Shown here: piece by piece, positions 43,550 through 52,768 of the stretch
Layout: the number at the start of each line of letters is the position of its first letter
Numbering within the stretch: the stretch's first letter is position 1
Source of the DNA: Candidatus Zixiibacteriota bacterium
GTDB lineage: Bacteria; Zixibacteria; MSB-5A5; WJJR01; JAJRUJ01
Length of the DNA stretch: 64,000 nucleotides
Assembly: GCA_020051695.1 (NCBI GenBank)
Contig: JAGVQM010000010.1
Location: 62,001-126,000, forward strand
Direction of reading: 5' to 3'
Position numbers and translations under genes: made by a program
The notes under the pieces: generated by a model
What the model was told of the DNA's origin: nothing
Seen by the model: the letters and a program-made list of their open reading frames with translations, nothing else
Database searches by the model: none

Positions 43550-44749
43550 TTATTCCTCGAAAATTTTCTTTTCATCCCCGTGCGGTTGCGGCCGGTCACC
43601 GCAGATATCCATAGCGATTCCGGCGCGAAGTTCGGCGTTCGTGAACGGCTCGATCTGTCCGCAGGGGGCGCTGCCCATCGTGTAATAGGCCAGCGGAAGC
43701 CGCGAGGCCGCCGAAAAGTACCGCACATCGGCGTGCGGCTGAGCGTCGTCCCAGTGCGAAACACACAAGTGCGAGGGAGTAAAGACTTTATACCGCTCAA
43801 GAAATAACGAATTGTATTTGCGACGGACCAGTGAAGAAAGGACCAGCACGACAATTTTGGCGTCCACAGCCCGCGCCAGCCGGCGCGCCACGCGCAGTCC
43901 TCCCTCATCCTCGGCCGGCAACTCACATTTAACAAACACCGGCCCTTCATTGTGCGCCGACAAGTAGCGCGACAGGCGGTCGATTTCATCAAAGCGAAAA
44001 CGTTTATGCTCCAGGTCGAATAACTTCGCCCAGCTGGCCAGCCGTCCGCCATCCGGCGCATGTTCGCCCTGGACCTCGACTACCGGCGGCGCGACTTTTT
44101 GCGTGCGCCACCAGTAGGCCAGCGATTTCATCAACATCGTCGATACCCCGCTCCCCGGCGGGCCGACAAAACACACGGTTTCGGGCAGTTGTCGCGCGGA
44201 CAAAAACGGGTCCGGCGCCGGGATCCGGTCCAACAGGTATCCGGCGTAGGCATCGGTCAATTCGGTTTTCAACCGGTGTTCGGAGTTCAGCCACTCCCGG
44301 ATATCGCCGTCGGCAAACCATCCTTCTTCCCCCACCGCCGGCTCATGTAACGCCCGCGATTCGGCCAACCCACTCAGCAATTGCTCGATATGCGCAACGC
44401 GCTCAAGGAGGTCTGCCCCCCCAGCGGCCGTCGCGTCCGGTTCCACGGTTTCGGGCCCCTGCTGAGGCGCGGCCTCCACGACGACGGACCGCTCATGGCC
44501 CAGCTCACCCTTCAAGTGCAACGTTTTGGGGCCGTCCGGGCCAAGCACCGGCGGTTTGAATGATTTCACCACGCCTTTGGGTGATTCGCTGGCCGCAGTT
44601 ACCGTCACCCGCGCCCCGGGACCACCGGCCCGTTCGGTCAGGCCGTTTTCCACCCGGGTGTCCAGGATCACGGCATTGGTCCCCAGGTCGTTTTTGATCT
44701 CGGCCAATGCTTCCCGCATCGTTGAAGCAGTGTAATTCTTAATCAACAT
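43550..44749 (-). CDS. flhF: FlhF homolog with lost GTPase motifs
   Basis: The position (overlapping flhA by 11 bases, ahead of fliA) and the N-terminal signature (NYTASTMREALAEIKNDLGT and NAVILDTRVENG) identify FlhF, the SRP-type GTPase that places flagella and controls their number. The length (399) is normal. The GTPase motifs are not kept. The P-loop (residues 196-203) is GPPGSGVS, with Val202 in place of the Lys. The DTYR, DTAG and TKLDE motifs are replaced by QGEH, VKCELP and SHWDD. The C-terminal SRASRLPLAYYTMG-like segment (ASRLPLAYYTMGSAP) still aligns. It is probably a non-GTPase scaffold. Confidence 0.88.
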   Translation of the reverse strand: MLIKNYTASTMREALAEIKNDLGTNAVILDTRVENGLTERAGGPGARVTVTAASESPKGVVKSFKPPVLGPDGPKTLHLKGELGHERSVVVEAAPQQGPETVEPDATAAGGADLLERVAHIEQLLSGLAESRALHEPAVGEEGWFADGDIREWLNSEHRLKTELTDAYAGYLLDRIPAPDPFLSARQLPETVCFVGPPGSGVSTMLMKSLAYWWRTQKVAPPVVEVQGEHAPDGGRLASWAKLFDLEHKRFRFDEIDRLSRYLSAHNEGPVFVKCELPAEDEGGLRVARRLARAVDAKIVVLVLSSLVRRKYNSLFLERYKVFTPSHLCVSHWDDAQPHADVRYFSAASRLPLAYYTMGSAPCGQIEPFTNAELRAGIAMDICGDRPQPHGDEKKIFEE

Positions 44750-46790
44750 GGTGCAACTCCAGGGTTCCTTCGGCCACGATCGGGCAATCGCTGGTCAGGT
44801 CGTTATACGACAACACGATTAACGAGGGATACCGCGGTTCGATAATGCGCCTGATCAGCAGGCGCAGATTCGGGGCCACGAACAGAATCGGCTGCTCGCC
44901 TTTCAACCGCATGGCCTCCATGAACCGGCCGACCTGCATGAGAAAATCTTCCTGCTCCTCCGGGGCCAGGGCCAATTGCAGCCCGGCCGGCGTCTGCTGA
45001 ATCGACTCGGCGACCCGCCGTTCGGTCAACGGGCCGATCGTGAAGACATGAATTTCGCCTTGTTCGTTTTTATAGAGTTCCGTGATATTCCGTTTCAATG
45101 CCCGGCGCGCATATTCCGAAAGAATATCCGGGTCCTTGGTGATGACCCAGTAATCGGAAATCGTTTCGAGGATCGTGGGCATGTCCTTGATCGGCACGCG
45201 TTCTTTCAACAGGTTTTGCAAAATGCGTTGTATCGGACCAAGGGTCACGGTCTTGCCGAGCACTTCTTCGATAATACCCGGGGCATCCTGCTTGTGGTGG
45301 TCCAGCAGGGTCTGCACGTCCTGGCGCTGGATAATTTCCGCAGCATAGGTGCGAATAATTTCGGTCAGGTGTGTGGACAGGACCGCCACCGGTTCGACCA
45401 CGGTGTAACCGCGCAATTCGGCCAGTTCCCTATGCACCGGCGAAATCCAGAAGGCCCTGAGGTTGAAGGCCGGCTCGACTGTGGGGATGCCGTCGATGAC
45501 TTCGGTGGCCGTGCCCGGATTGATCGCCAGCAGGTGGCTCATCATCAGTTCACCCTGGGCCACAGTCACGCCCTTCAACTTGAATTCGTACGCTGAGGGC
45601 GCCAGTTGCACGTTGTCCCGAATGCGGATCGGCGGGACCAGGATGCCGATTTCCCCAGCCAGCTGCCGGCGAATGATCGCCACGCGGTCGAGCAGATCGC
45701 CCCCGGAAGCGGAATCGACAATCGGGATCAGTCCATAGCCGATCTCGACTTCCAGGATATCCAGCCGCAGGAATGACTCCGGCGGTTCTTCCGGCGGACC
45801 GGCTTTGGCAGTTTCCTCCGGCACCGCGGCGGCAGCCAGCAACCGCTTGTGCTGCCGCGATGAAATCGCGGCTGCCGCACCGGCCAGCGTGCCCAAGAAC
45901 ATGAACGGCACAGTCGGCATCCCCGGCACAAAACTGAAAATCACCAGCATCGCCGCCGCTACGGCAATCGCCCGCGGGTAGGCGGTCAACTGGCGGGACA
46001 TATCGACGCCGATGTTATCCTCGGAAGCGGCGCGCGTCACCAGAAGACCGGAAGCCACCGAGATGACCAGCGCCGGAATCTGCGTCACCAGGCCGTCACC
46101 AACTGTCAGCAGCAAATATGTTTGCGCGGCTTCGGCAAGCGGCATGCCGTGCTGCAGCACGCCGATAATCAAACCGCCGACCACATTAATAATGGCAATA
46201 AGGATCCCGGCGACCGCGTCGCCACGGACGAACTTGGAAGCGCCGTCCATCGCGCCGTAGAAATCGGCTTCCTGGGCGATGGTCAACCGCCGGGTCTTGG
46301 CCTCCTCATCAGAGATCAGTCCGGCGTTCAAATCGGCGTCGATCGCCATCTGTTTGCCGGGCATAGCATCGAGGGTAAACCGTGCGGCCACCTCGGAAAT
46401 TCGCCCTGCGCCCTTGGTGATGACCACAAATTGAATGATGACCAGAATCAGGAAAATAATGAATCCGACAACATAATTACCTTTCACCACAAAATTGCCG
46501 AACGCGGTGATCACTTCACCGGCATAAGCCTCGCCGAGGATCAGCCGGGTAGACGCCACGTTCAGCGATAAGCGCAGCAGGGTCAAAATCAGCAGCATCC
46601 CGGGAAAAACCGACATCTGCAGCGGCTTGGTCACATACATCGTCGCCAGCAGCACGGTCACCGACAGCGTGATGTTAAACGCCAGCAGGAAATCCAGCAT
46701 CGCGGCGGGCAGCGGGATAATCAGCACGGCAACGATGCCGATAACGCCGATGGCAAAATATAAGTCTGCGCTTTTTCCCAGTTTAAGCAT
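44739..46790 (-). CDS. flhA: Flagellar export gate protein FlhA
   Basis: FlhA forms the nonameric export gate. Eight membrane helices lie in the N-terminal 330 residues, with the FHIPEP region (GRISEVAARFTLDAMPGKQM, then AIDADLNAGLISDEEAK). The C-terminal cytoplasmic domain docks chaperones. From the ATG at 46790 the product is 683 residues and starts MLKLGKSADLYFAIGVI, as in the family. The frame also has an ATG ten codons upstream (46820), with no clear ribosome site at either. It lies 54 bases after flhB. Confidence 0.97.
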   Translation of the reverse strand: MLKLGKSADLYFAIGVIGIVAVLIIPLPAAMLDFLLAFNITLSVTVLLATMYVTKPLQMSVFPGMLLILTLLRLSLNVASTRLILGEAYAGEVITAFGNFVVKGNYVVGFIIFLILVIIQFVVITKGAGRISEVAARFTLDAMPGKQMAIDADLNAGLISDEEAKTRRLTIAQEADFYGAMDGASKFVRGDAVAGILIAIINVVGGLIIGVLQHGMPLAEAAQTYLLLTVGDGLVTQIPALVISVASGLLVTRAASEDNIGVDMSRQLTAYPRAIAVAAAMLVIFSFVPGMPTVPFMFLGTLAGAAAAISSRQHKRLLAAAAVPEETAKAGPPEEPPESFLRLDILEVEIGYGLIPIVDSASGGDLLDRVAIIRRQLAGEIGILVPPIRIRDNVQLAPSAYEFKLKGVTVAQGELMMSHLLAINPGTATEVIDGIPTVEPAFNLRAFWISPVHRELAELRGYTVVEPVAVLSTHLTEIIRTYAAEIIQRQDVQTLLDHHKQDAPGIIEEVLGKTVTLGPIQRILQNLLKERVPIKDMPTILETISDYWVITKDPDILSEYARRALKRNITELYKNEQGEIHVFTIGPLTERRVAESIQQTPAGLQLALAPEEQEDFLMQVGRFMEAMRLKGEQPILFVAPNLRLLIRRIIEPRYPSLIVLSYNDLTSDCPIVAEGTLELHHVD

Positions 46791-46844
46791 CTTATGCTGC
46801 CTATGCCATGAACACGCCATTGACCGTCAGGTCCACTGTGCCCG

Positions 46845-47924
46845 TCACCGGTTGGCGGCCGTTTCCGGATGTTTTAACCGGTAGACATACGCCAGCACCT
46901 CGGCGACCGCCTTGTACAGGTTGGCGGGGATCTCCATCCCGATCTCCACGGCCTGATACAGCGTCCGGGCCAGCGGTTTGTTTTCCACAATCGGCACGCC
47001 GTGTTTGCGGGCGATTTCCTTGATCTTCTCGGCCAGCAAGCGCGCCCCCTTGGCTACCACCGTCGGCGCACCCATATTTTCGGCATCGTATTTCAGGGCC
47101 ACGGCCAAATGTACCGGGTTGGTGATCACCACGTCCGCTTTCGGGATCTCGCGGGACATCCGCATCCGCGAAAGCTCCTGCTGCACGCGGCGCATCCGCG
47201 AACGGGTGATCGGCGAACCTTCGTATTGTTTGATTTCTTCTCTGATTTCCTGTTTGGTCATGCGGATCGATTTCTCGAAATCCCACCGTTGATAGGCGTA
47301 ATCCAGCAGGGCCAGGACCAGCATCGCCAGAGCGATCTTCAGGGAAATATTGAACGCGGCCTTGCCGGTAAACGACAGCAGGTTGTACACGTCGCTGTCG
47401 AGCACTGAAATAAAGTTCTGGGACTCCGCACGAATAGCCGTATAGGCAATCCAGCCGATGATCGCCAGCTTGAGCAGGTTGCGCGCCAGGCCGACCAGCG
47501 ACTGCATGCTGACCAATTTCTTCAGCCCCTTGACCAGGTCGAGCTTGTCCAGTTTGGGTTCCAGCGGTTTGCCCGTGATGTGAAACCCCACCTGGGAAAA
47601 ATTGACCAACAACCCGGCCACGGTCAGGGCAATCATGACCGGGGCGAGGATAATCAGCAGCCGTATCCCGAAAGTAAAAAACAGTTGCGGGACCTGGTCC
47701 ACCGTAATATTCAGCGTCGCCGTGGATTGAAACAATTCGCGCATCACATCGGACATCTGGCGCATCATCAGCGGCATGGCAAAAAACAACGTCAAAACCC
47801 CGACAAACAGGATGGCGAACGAATTGAGCTCCACCGACCGGGCGACCTTCCCGTCTTTGCGGGCGTCCTGCCGCCGTCGCTGGGTCGCCGGTTCCGTCTT
47901 TTCTTGAAAGGATTCTTCCGCCAT
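46845..47924 (-). CDS. flhB: Export switch protein FlhB, with NPVH cleavage motif
   Basis: FlhB sets substrate specificity of the export gate through self-cleavage. Four membrane helices are in residues 30-210, then the cytoplasmic domain. The cleavage motif, normally N-P-T-H, reads NPVH here ([16 protein letters not shown], about residues 270-285). The product length (359) is normal. The N-terminus [20 protein letters not shown] and the [20 protein letters not shown] segment are family signatures. It lies 27 bases downstream of fliR. Confidence 0.96.
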   Translation of the reverse strand: MAEESFQEKTEPATQRRRQDARKDGKVARSVELNSFAILFVGVLTLFFAMPLMMRQMSDVMRELFQSTATLNITVDQVPQLFFTFGIRLLIILAPVMIALTVAGLLVNFSQVGFHITGKPLEPKLDKLDLVKGLKKLVSMQSLVGLARNLLKLAIIGWIAYTAIRAESQNFISVLDSDVYNLLSFTGKAAFNISLKIALAMLVLALLDYAYQRWDFEKSIRMTKQEIREEIKQYEGSPITRSRMRRVQQELSRMRMSREIPKADVVITNPVHLAVALKYDAENMGAPTVVAKGARLLAEKIKEIARKHGVPIVENKPLARTLYQAVEIGMEIPANLYKAVAEVLAYVYRLKHPETAANR

Positions 47925-47951
47925 GACTTATGTCCCTGCGTGCCACATCAG

Positions 47952-48740
47952 TCACGAACCCGTCATCGCCGCAATAATCGCCGTAGTCTGCCCCTGCACT
48001 TGCAAGAGCAGCTTGGAAAACACATAACTCAACAGGGGAATACTCGCGGCCAGCACCAGCATCCCCACACCGATTTTCAACGGAAAACCAACGATGAAAA
48101 TGTTCATCTGCGGGACCGTGCGCGCGACGATACCCAGCGCGACGTCGGTCAAAAGCAGGGTGACAATCATGGGGGCGGCGATTTTCACCGCGATGACGAA
48201 CATCAATCCAGTCAGCCGGATCAGTTTTTCCGGCACCAGCGACGCGGTATGGAGCGAGCCCAGCGGCACGACCCGAAAACTGTCGAGCAGTGATTGCAAC
48301 ACCAGATGATGGCCGTCGATCAACAAAAAGATCAGCATCAGCAGGATGAATTTGAACTGCCCCAGCAAGCTGACGCTTTGTTCGGTATGGGGGTCGATCA
48401 CATTGACAATGGCGAAACCCATCTGCATCCCGGCGGCCTGCCCGGCCGACTGGACACCGAAAAACAAGATCGCATAGGCAAAACCGATAATCCCGCCGGC
48501 GATCATCTCCCGGACCGCGAGTGCCGCCAGTCCCGGAAGGTCCACAGCCACCTCGAAACCCGCGGCCGGCATCAGCGGCGCCACCAGCCAGGCCAGCACC
48601 AGCGCAATGGCAATGCGCAGCCGCTGGGGAACCTGCGAATGCCCCCAGAACGGGGCGATAACAAAAAATCCCCCCAGACGGAACAGTACCAGAATGAAAA
48701 CTTCCAGTTTGTCGGCGGTTACGTCCCATAGCTCCAGCAT
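47952..48740 (-). CDS. fliR: Export gate protein FliR
   Basis: FliR is a core membrane subunit of the FliPQR gate. About six hydrophobic segments are seen, with the family segments FRLGGFFVIAPFWGHSQVPQ and GFAIVNVIDPHTEQSVSLLG. The frame can start at TTG 48749, but the ATG at 48740 (MLELWDVTADKLEVF) matches the family N-terminus, giving 262 residues. It is separated from fliQ by a 230-base gap with a sigma-54-type promoter. Confidence 0.93.
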   Translation of the reverse strand: MLELWDVTADKLEVFILVLFRLGGFFVIAPFWGHSQVPQRLRIAIALVLAWLVAPLMPAAGFEVAVDLPGLAALAVREMIAGGIIGFAYAILFFGVQSAGQAAGMQMGFAIVNVIDPHTEQSVSLLGQFKFILLMLIFLLIDGHHLVLQSLLDSFRVVPLGSLHTASLVPEKLIRLTGLMFVIAVKIAAPMIVTLLLTDVALGIVARTVPQMNIFIVGFPLKIGVGMLVLAASIPLLSYVFSKLLLQVQGQTTAIIAAMTGS

Positions 48741-48789
48741 GACTCTCAATCACTTCCGGGCATATCTCCCCTTTTTCGTCAAGGGCTTT

Positions 48790-48806
48790 AGCAAGCCCAT
48801 TGCCGG
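48790..48806 (-). promoter_or_regulatory. Sigma-54-type promoter upstream of fliR
   Basis: The minus strand reads CGGCAAT-GGGC-TTGCT. GG (48804-48803) and GC (48792-48791) are 10 bases apart and the -12 TTGCT is consensus. It lies in the unusual 230-base gap between fliQ and fliR and would restart transcription for fliR-flhB-flhA-flhF-fliA. The same stretch also forms a 6-bp hairpin (GGGCTT 48783-48788, AAGCCC 48793-48798). Confidence 0.55.
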
Positions 48807-48970
48807 AGCGGAAAAATATTTGTAAGTCGTTCAGGAGCTATGGGTTGAGGAAATAATCGCTGCGAGGGTTTTATGGTGATCCGGAAATATTTTCCTTTTC
48901 ATCGTACCGGAGATGCGGGAAAAAAATTCCCTGTCCGTTGCGGCATCAATACCGCGCACCATGGGACCCG

Positions 48971-49237
48971 TCAGGTTAGCCCGGGAATACTGCCATACAA
49001 CTGAGTGGTGAAGGTCACCAGCCGGTTGATAATCCACGGCAGGAAAATCAACAAGGCAATGGCCACCGCCAGGATTTTCGGGATGAACGTCAGCGTCATT
49101 TCCTGGACCTGAGTCACCGCCTGCAGAATCGAAATCGACACGCCGGTAATCAACCCCAGGATCAGCATCGGTGCGGAAATGATCAGTGTGAGAAAAATGG
49201 CATCGCGGCCCAGAGTCATCACCCATTCAGTAGTCAT
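48971..49237 (-). CDS. fliQ: Export gate protein FliQ
   Basis: An 88-residue protein with two membrane helices (AIFLTLIISAPMLILGLITG and ILAVAIALLIFLPWIINRLV) and the family Q-A-V-T-Q-V-Q-E-M-T-L-T-F-I-P-K segment between them. It belongs to the FliPQR export gate. The ATG is at 49237, 43 bases after fliP. The 230 bases after its stop contain no gene. Confidence 0.96.
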   Translation of the reverse strand: MTTEWVMTLGRDAIFLTLIISAPMLILGLITGVSISILQAVTQVQEMTLTFIPKILAVAIALLIFLPWIINRLVTFTTQLYGSIPGLT

Positions 49238-49280
49238 ATTTCCAGTCCCCTGTCCATAAACACGACCGGCAGTCAGCTCG

Positions 49281-50051
49281 TCAATGGAATGACTCCACCA
49301 GCGAGCGGACTACCAGATACCAGCCGTCAACCAGCACAAAGAGCAATAGTTTAAACGGCATGGCGACCATGATTGGCGGCAGCATCAGCATCCCCATCGA
49401 CATCAGGACCGAGGCCACCACCATATCGATAATCAAAAACGGAATGAACAACACAAACCCGATCTGGAATGACAACCTCAGTTCCGAGATGACAAACGCC
49501 GGCAAAATTACGCGCAGCGGCAGCTCCGCGGCGTTTTGCGGCTTGGGCAGTCCGGACAGCTGGATAAACAGTCCGAGGTCTTTATCCCGCACTTGCCGGA
49601 GCATGAACTCCTGGACCGGCTTGAGGCCGTCGGTAAGGGCTTGCTCTTTGGTTTTGGCCCCATCCATGTATGGCTTAACCCCATCCTGGTAGACACGTTC
49701 AGCGGTTGGCGCCATAATAAAAAAGGTCAAAATCAGTGCCAGCCCGATCAACAACTGCGGCGGCGGTGTCTGTTGCTGCCCCAGCGCATTTTTTAGAAAC
49801 GACAGTGAGACGACAATCCGCGTAAACGAAGTCATCATAATGACGATGGATGGCGCCAGCGACAGCACGGTCAGCAGCAGGACGATCTGCAACGTGACCG
49901 ACAGGTCGGTCGGTGAATCCGACGGTTCCACGCCGACCGAAATTTTCGGCAGCCCCTGCGCCTGGGTCGCGGCTGTACATACCAGCACCAGGCCAACTAT
50001 CAACAGGCCGATGCGCCCAGTTTTGCCCATGATATACCGCGCCGTGTTCAT
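49281..50051 (-). CDS. fliP: Export gate protein FliP
   Basis: FliP forms the pentameric core of the gate. A cleavable signal (about residues 1-32) is followed by membrane helices and the family motifs SFTRIVVSLSFLKNALGQQQ and PPPQLLIGLALILTFFIMAP. The C-terminus is VASVLMSMGMLMLPPIMVAM and DGWYLVVRSLVESF. The length (256) is normal. The start overlaps the fliO stop (ATGA). Confidence 0.97.
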   Translation of the reverse strand: MNTARYIMGKTGRIGLLIVGLVLVCTAATQAQGLPKISVGVEPSDSPTDLSVTLQIVLLLTVLSLAPSIVIMMTSFTRIVVSLSFLKNALGQQQTPPPQLLIGLALILTFFIMAPTAERVYQDGVKPYMDGAKTKEQALTDGLKPVQEFMLRQVRDKDLGLFIQLSGLPKPQNAAELPLRVILPAFVISELRLSFQIGFVLFIPFLIIDMVVASVLMSMGMLMLPPIMVAMPFKLLLFVLVDGWYLVVRSLVESFH

Positions 50052-50575
50052 GATGCCTTCGAGGGACTGCCCGCCGTCATCGCGTTGACCGCGACGCTGG
50101 TCCGGGCCTGTGAGAACACCTGCTGCATCCGCGATTTGGCTTCATCCAGGGTGTTGCGGAAACCGGGTTGTCCGGCTGCGGCGGTGCGAAATTGATTTTT
50201 TTCCTCCGGCGATAATTCGGTCAGGAAATTGATGCCGTTTTCCGTTACGCCCAGAAGGATGACGCGTTCACCGACCGCGACAACATCCAGTGAGCGTTTG
50301 GGGGCCAGCTGCACCCGGTCGATAATCCGCACCGGGCGCTCTTTTGACTTCCCCGGCCAGCGGCGGGTCATCAGCCGTTTCAGACCCCAAACCGACAATA
50401 AAATCATGCCGATCACCCCGGCCAGGGTCAACACCAGCCGCAAGACCAGTCCGACCATTGAATCGCTTTCCAGTGTCTGCACCCCGGATACCGTCGTCGA
50501 ATCGGCGACCTGGGCTGCGGCGTTCAGCGTCGACACCAGCAGTAGTACGATGACTAAAAGCAGCACGCGTCTCAT
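50048..50575 (-). CDS. fliO: Flagellar biosynthesis protein FliO
   Basis: FliO helps assemble FliP. It has a signal-like N-terminus (RRVLLLVIVLLLVSTLNAAA), a membrane helix near residues 45-65, and the RIIDRVQLAPKRSLDVVAVG segment typical of FliO. The 175-residue length is at the long end because of an Ala/Ser-rich tail. It lies between fliN and fliP. Confidence 0.88.
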   Translation of the reverse strand: MRRVLLLVIVLLLVSTLNAAAQVADSTTVSGVQTLESDSMVGLVLRLVLTLAGVIGMILLSVWGLKRLMTRRWPGKSKERPVRIIDRVQLAPKRSLDVVAVGERVILLGVTENGINFLTELSPEEKNQFRTAAAGQPGFRNTLDEAKSRMQQVFSQARTSVAVNAMTAGSPSKAS

Positions 50576-50597
50576 TAAACCCTCCCCCGGCTCGAAC

Positions 50598-51278
50598 TTA
50601 GAGACTTTTTATGCGGTCTTGCGGGGACACCAAAGTGGTAATCCGAATGCCGAAATTTTCATCGACAACCACAACTTCCCCCTGTGCAATAATCTTGTCG
50701 TTGACCAGCAGGTCGACCGGTTCTCCGGCCAATTTATCCAGCTCCACAATCGACCCCCCGCCCAGGGCTAGGATATCGGCGATCGCCATTGTCGTCCGCC
50801 CCAATTCGATGGAAACCGGCAATTTAACGTCCATCAACAGATCAAAGCTGCGGGCTTCACCGGCGCTACCGGTGGTGCCTAATTGCGGGAACTCAGCGGT
50901 CTGGGCCATCACCGATCCTGATTGCATCCGGTCGAAATCCATGCTCGGTGTTTTAATCTTGTTCATCGCCGAATGGTCGATGCCGTCGAGGGCTTCGGCT
51001 TCAGCCATCTGCGCCAGCATTTGTTCTTCGGCGATGCGGTCAGCGTCCGAAGTGCCAACATCCGCTGCCGCGCCTTCGCTGATTCCCCCATCGATCTCCG
51101 CCATCTGCGCCAGCATCTGTTCCTCGGCCAGGCGATCGGCTTCCGACGGTGATCCCGCCACTTCTTCAATGAGGCGGTCGGCATCCTGATCAGACTCAGC
51201 CGGTATTTCTTCGGCTGTCTCCGGGATCTGTTCTCCGGTATCCGACGACTGTTCCGGGAGTTCGGGTTCTTCAGGCAT
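50598..51278 (-). CDS. fliN: Motor switch protein FliN with repeated acidic extension
   Basis: FliN is the lowest ring of the C-ring. The C-terminal 80 residues are the SpoA domain ([54 protein letters not shown]). The N-terminal 145 residues are strongly acidic, with two copies of an ADR(L/I)[11 protein letters not shown] unit, 35 residues apart, kept nearly identical at DNA level too. FliN is usually 80-140 residues; here 226. FliY in some phyla is longer but carries a CheC-like phosphatase domain, which this lacks. Confidence 0.92.
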   Translation of the reverse strand: MPEEPELPEQSSDTGEQIPETAEEIPAESDQDADRLIEEVAGSPSEADRLAEEQMLAQMAEIDGGISEGAAADVGTSDADRIAEEQMLAQMAEAEALDGIDHSAMNKIKTPSMDFDRMQSGSVMAQTAEFPQLGTTGSAGEARSFDLLMDVKLPVSIELGRTTMAIADILALGGGSIVELDKLAGEPVDLLVNDKIIAQGEVVVVDENFGIRITTLVSPQDRIKSL

Positions 51279-51323
51279 CAGTTTTCCTCAAGTGGCAATG
51301 TTCAGCGTTTGAGTAACACATGG

Positions 51324-52295
51324 TTACAGCGTCTCCAGTATTTCAAAACCGCGTTTTTTACCACAAAGTCCGGGCCGCGCCAGGAATTTCGGACACCCTT
51401 CCACCAGGACCGTGATGGATTCGCGGACCTGCTTGTCCAGGGCAATCACATCGCCGATCCTGACATTCAAGAAATCGCGGATGGAGATTTCCAGGTCTCC
51501 CAGTCTCGACGAGACCGTGGCCGTCACCCGCGAGAGGTTGTCGACATTGATGTCCCGGTCGATGGTGGAAATTGTTTTGGTGGTCGCATCGATCCACGAT
51601 TGGCCTGATAATTTTGCCGCAATCGGTTCCAGGGTGACAAACGGGTAACAAATGGTCAGTATGCCGGAGGACGACAGCATTTTGACCTGGAACGTGATCA
51701 CGATAACCGTCTCACCCGGCGGCACAATTTGAATAAACTGCGGGTTGGTTTCGAACCCGGTGCTCTCGATGTTCACGACATTAATTCTTTTCCAGGCCTT
51801 GCTCAGTTCCTGCATCACCCGGTTGGCGATGCGCACCATAACCGCCCGTTCGATACCGGTGAGTTCCCGCTCGGTTTCGATGGCTTTGCCGGTCCCGCCG
51901 AACATCCGCTCAACGAAACCGAAGGTCAACGCCGGATTAAAATCCAGGATACATTTACCTTCCATCGGGGCCATGGTAAACGTATAGGAGCACGACGGCG
52001 AAACCAGCGACATAATAAATTCCGAATAGGTGATCTGGTCGACAGACATCAGTTCGATATCCACCACCGCGCGGAAAATGCCCGACATAACCGAACCCAG
52101 ATGGCCGCCGAAATTGTCGTGGACATTTTCCAGCGTCCGGATCTGGTCCTTGGACACCCGGTTGGGGTGTTTAAAATCGTAGGCGACGATCGATTTTGAT
52201 TCGACCAGGCCCTCGGCTTTTTCCTCGGTTTCCTCGCCGGCCGACACCGTCGTCAATAGGGCATCGATCTCGTCTTGTGAGAGAATTTGCGCCAT
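51324..52295 (-). CDS. fliM: Motor switch protein FliM
   Basis: FliM links CheY-P binding to the switch. The N-terminal CheY-binding peptide is ILSQDEIDALL (residues 3-13). The middle CheC-like domain has the GGxG segment in RMFGGTG (about 128-134). The C-terminal SpoA domain ends in a KKRGFEILETL-type tail. The length (323) is normal. It lies between fliL and fliN. Confidence 0.96.
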   Translation of the reverse strand: MAQILSQDEIDALLTTVSAGEETEEKAEGLVESKSIVAYDFKHPNRVSKDQIRTLENVHDNFGGHLGSVMSGIFRAVVDIELMSVDQITYSEFIMSLVSPSCSYTFTMAPMEGKCILDFNPALTFGFVERMFGGTGKAIETERELTGIERAVMVRIANRVMQELSKAWKRINVVNIESTGFETNPQFIQIVPPGETVIVITFQVKMLSSSGILTICYPFVTLEPIAAKLSGQSWIDATTKTISTIDRDINVDNLSRVTATVSSRLGDLEISIRDFLNVRIGDVIALDKQVRESITVLVEGCPKFLARPGLCGKKRGFEILETL

Positions 52296-52303
52296 AAGTG
52301 GAC

Positions 52304-52765
52304 CTATTGCAAAACGTAATCAACAAAATAGACGGCCAGAATTTTGTCCGGTCCCAGCAACTTATTGAGGCGTTCGGTTATTTCCCCACGCATCATCTCC
52401 CGCTCGGTGGTATTGGTCAACTGTTCCACCGTGCGCGAGGACAGGATAGTAATCAGCAGGTCGCGCACCGGCATCTGCTGCCCTTCGAGCTGCACGACCG
52501 TTTCATGGCCGGCCACTTCCAGCCCGATGCTGGCCGACAGAAAGCGGGTCCCGGACGTCCCCGTCGGATTGACCAGCAGTTCCTCGACCATGAAGATTTC
52601 GCCCCCGGCTTTCCCGGTGTCGCTGCCGTGTTTGTCGTGGGCCGGCGGTTCGGCCGGCTCCTCGGCAACCGCCGCCTCCTGGGGCGCAAGGAATTTGCTG
52701 ACCACGAAAAAGGCCGCGCCGGCCATGACCAGTACCACCACCACCAGCGTGATAATCGTTTTCAT
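52304..52765 (-). CDS. fliL: Flagellar basal body-associated protein FliL
   Basis: A single-pass membrane protein (LVVVVLVMAGAAFFVVSKFL at the N-terminus) with a periplasmic FliL domain. The motif EELLVNPTGTSGTRFLSASI and the C-terminal LNKLLGPDKILAVYFVDYVLQ-like end (in part GPDKILAVYFVDYVLQ) are family features. FliL forms rings around stator units. It follows flbD with only 3 bases between. Confidence 0.9.
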   Translation of the reverse strand: MKTIITLVVVVLVMAGAAFFVVSKFLAPQEAAVAEEPAEPPAHDKHGSDTGKAGGEIFMVEELLVNPTGTSGTRFLSASIGLEVAGHETVVQLEGQQMPVRDLLITILSSRTVEQLTNTTEREMMRGEITERLNKLLGPDKILAVYFVDYVLQ

Positions 52766-52768
52766 TGT

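Noticed and set aside
43550-44749. Frameshift or pseudogene as explanation for the changed FlhF motifs
   Set aside because: The frame is full length, aligned at both ends and has no out-of-frame segment that restores the motifs; the changes are substitutions.
46801-48753. A 650-codon open frame on the minus strand across fliR and flhB
   Set aside because: It is a shadow of two clear genes in another frame; its product is Arg/Gly/Ala-rich with no family pattern.
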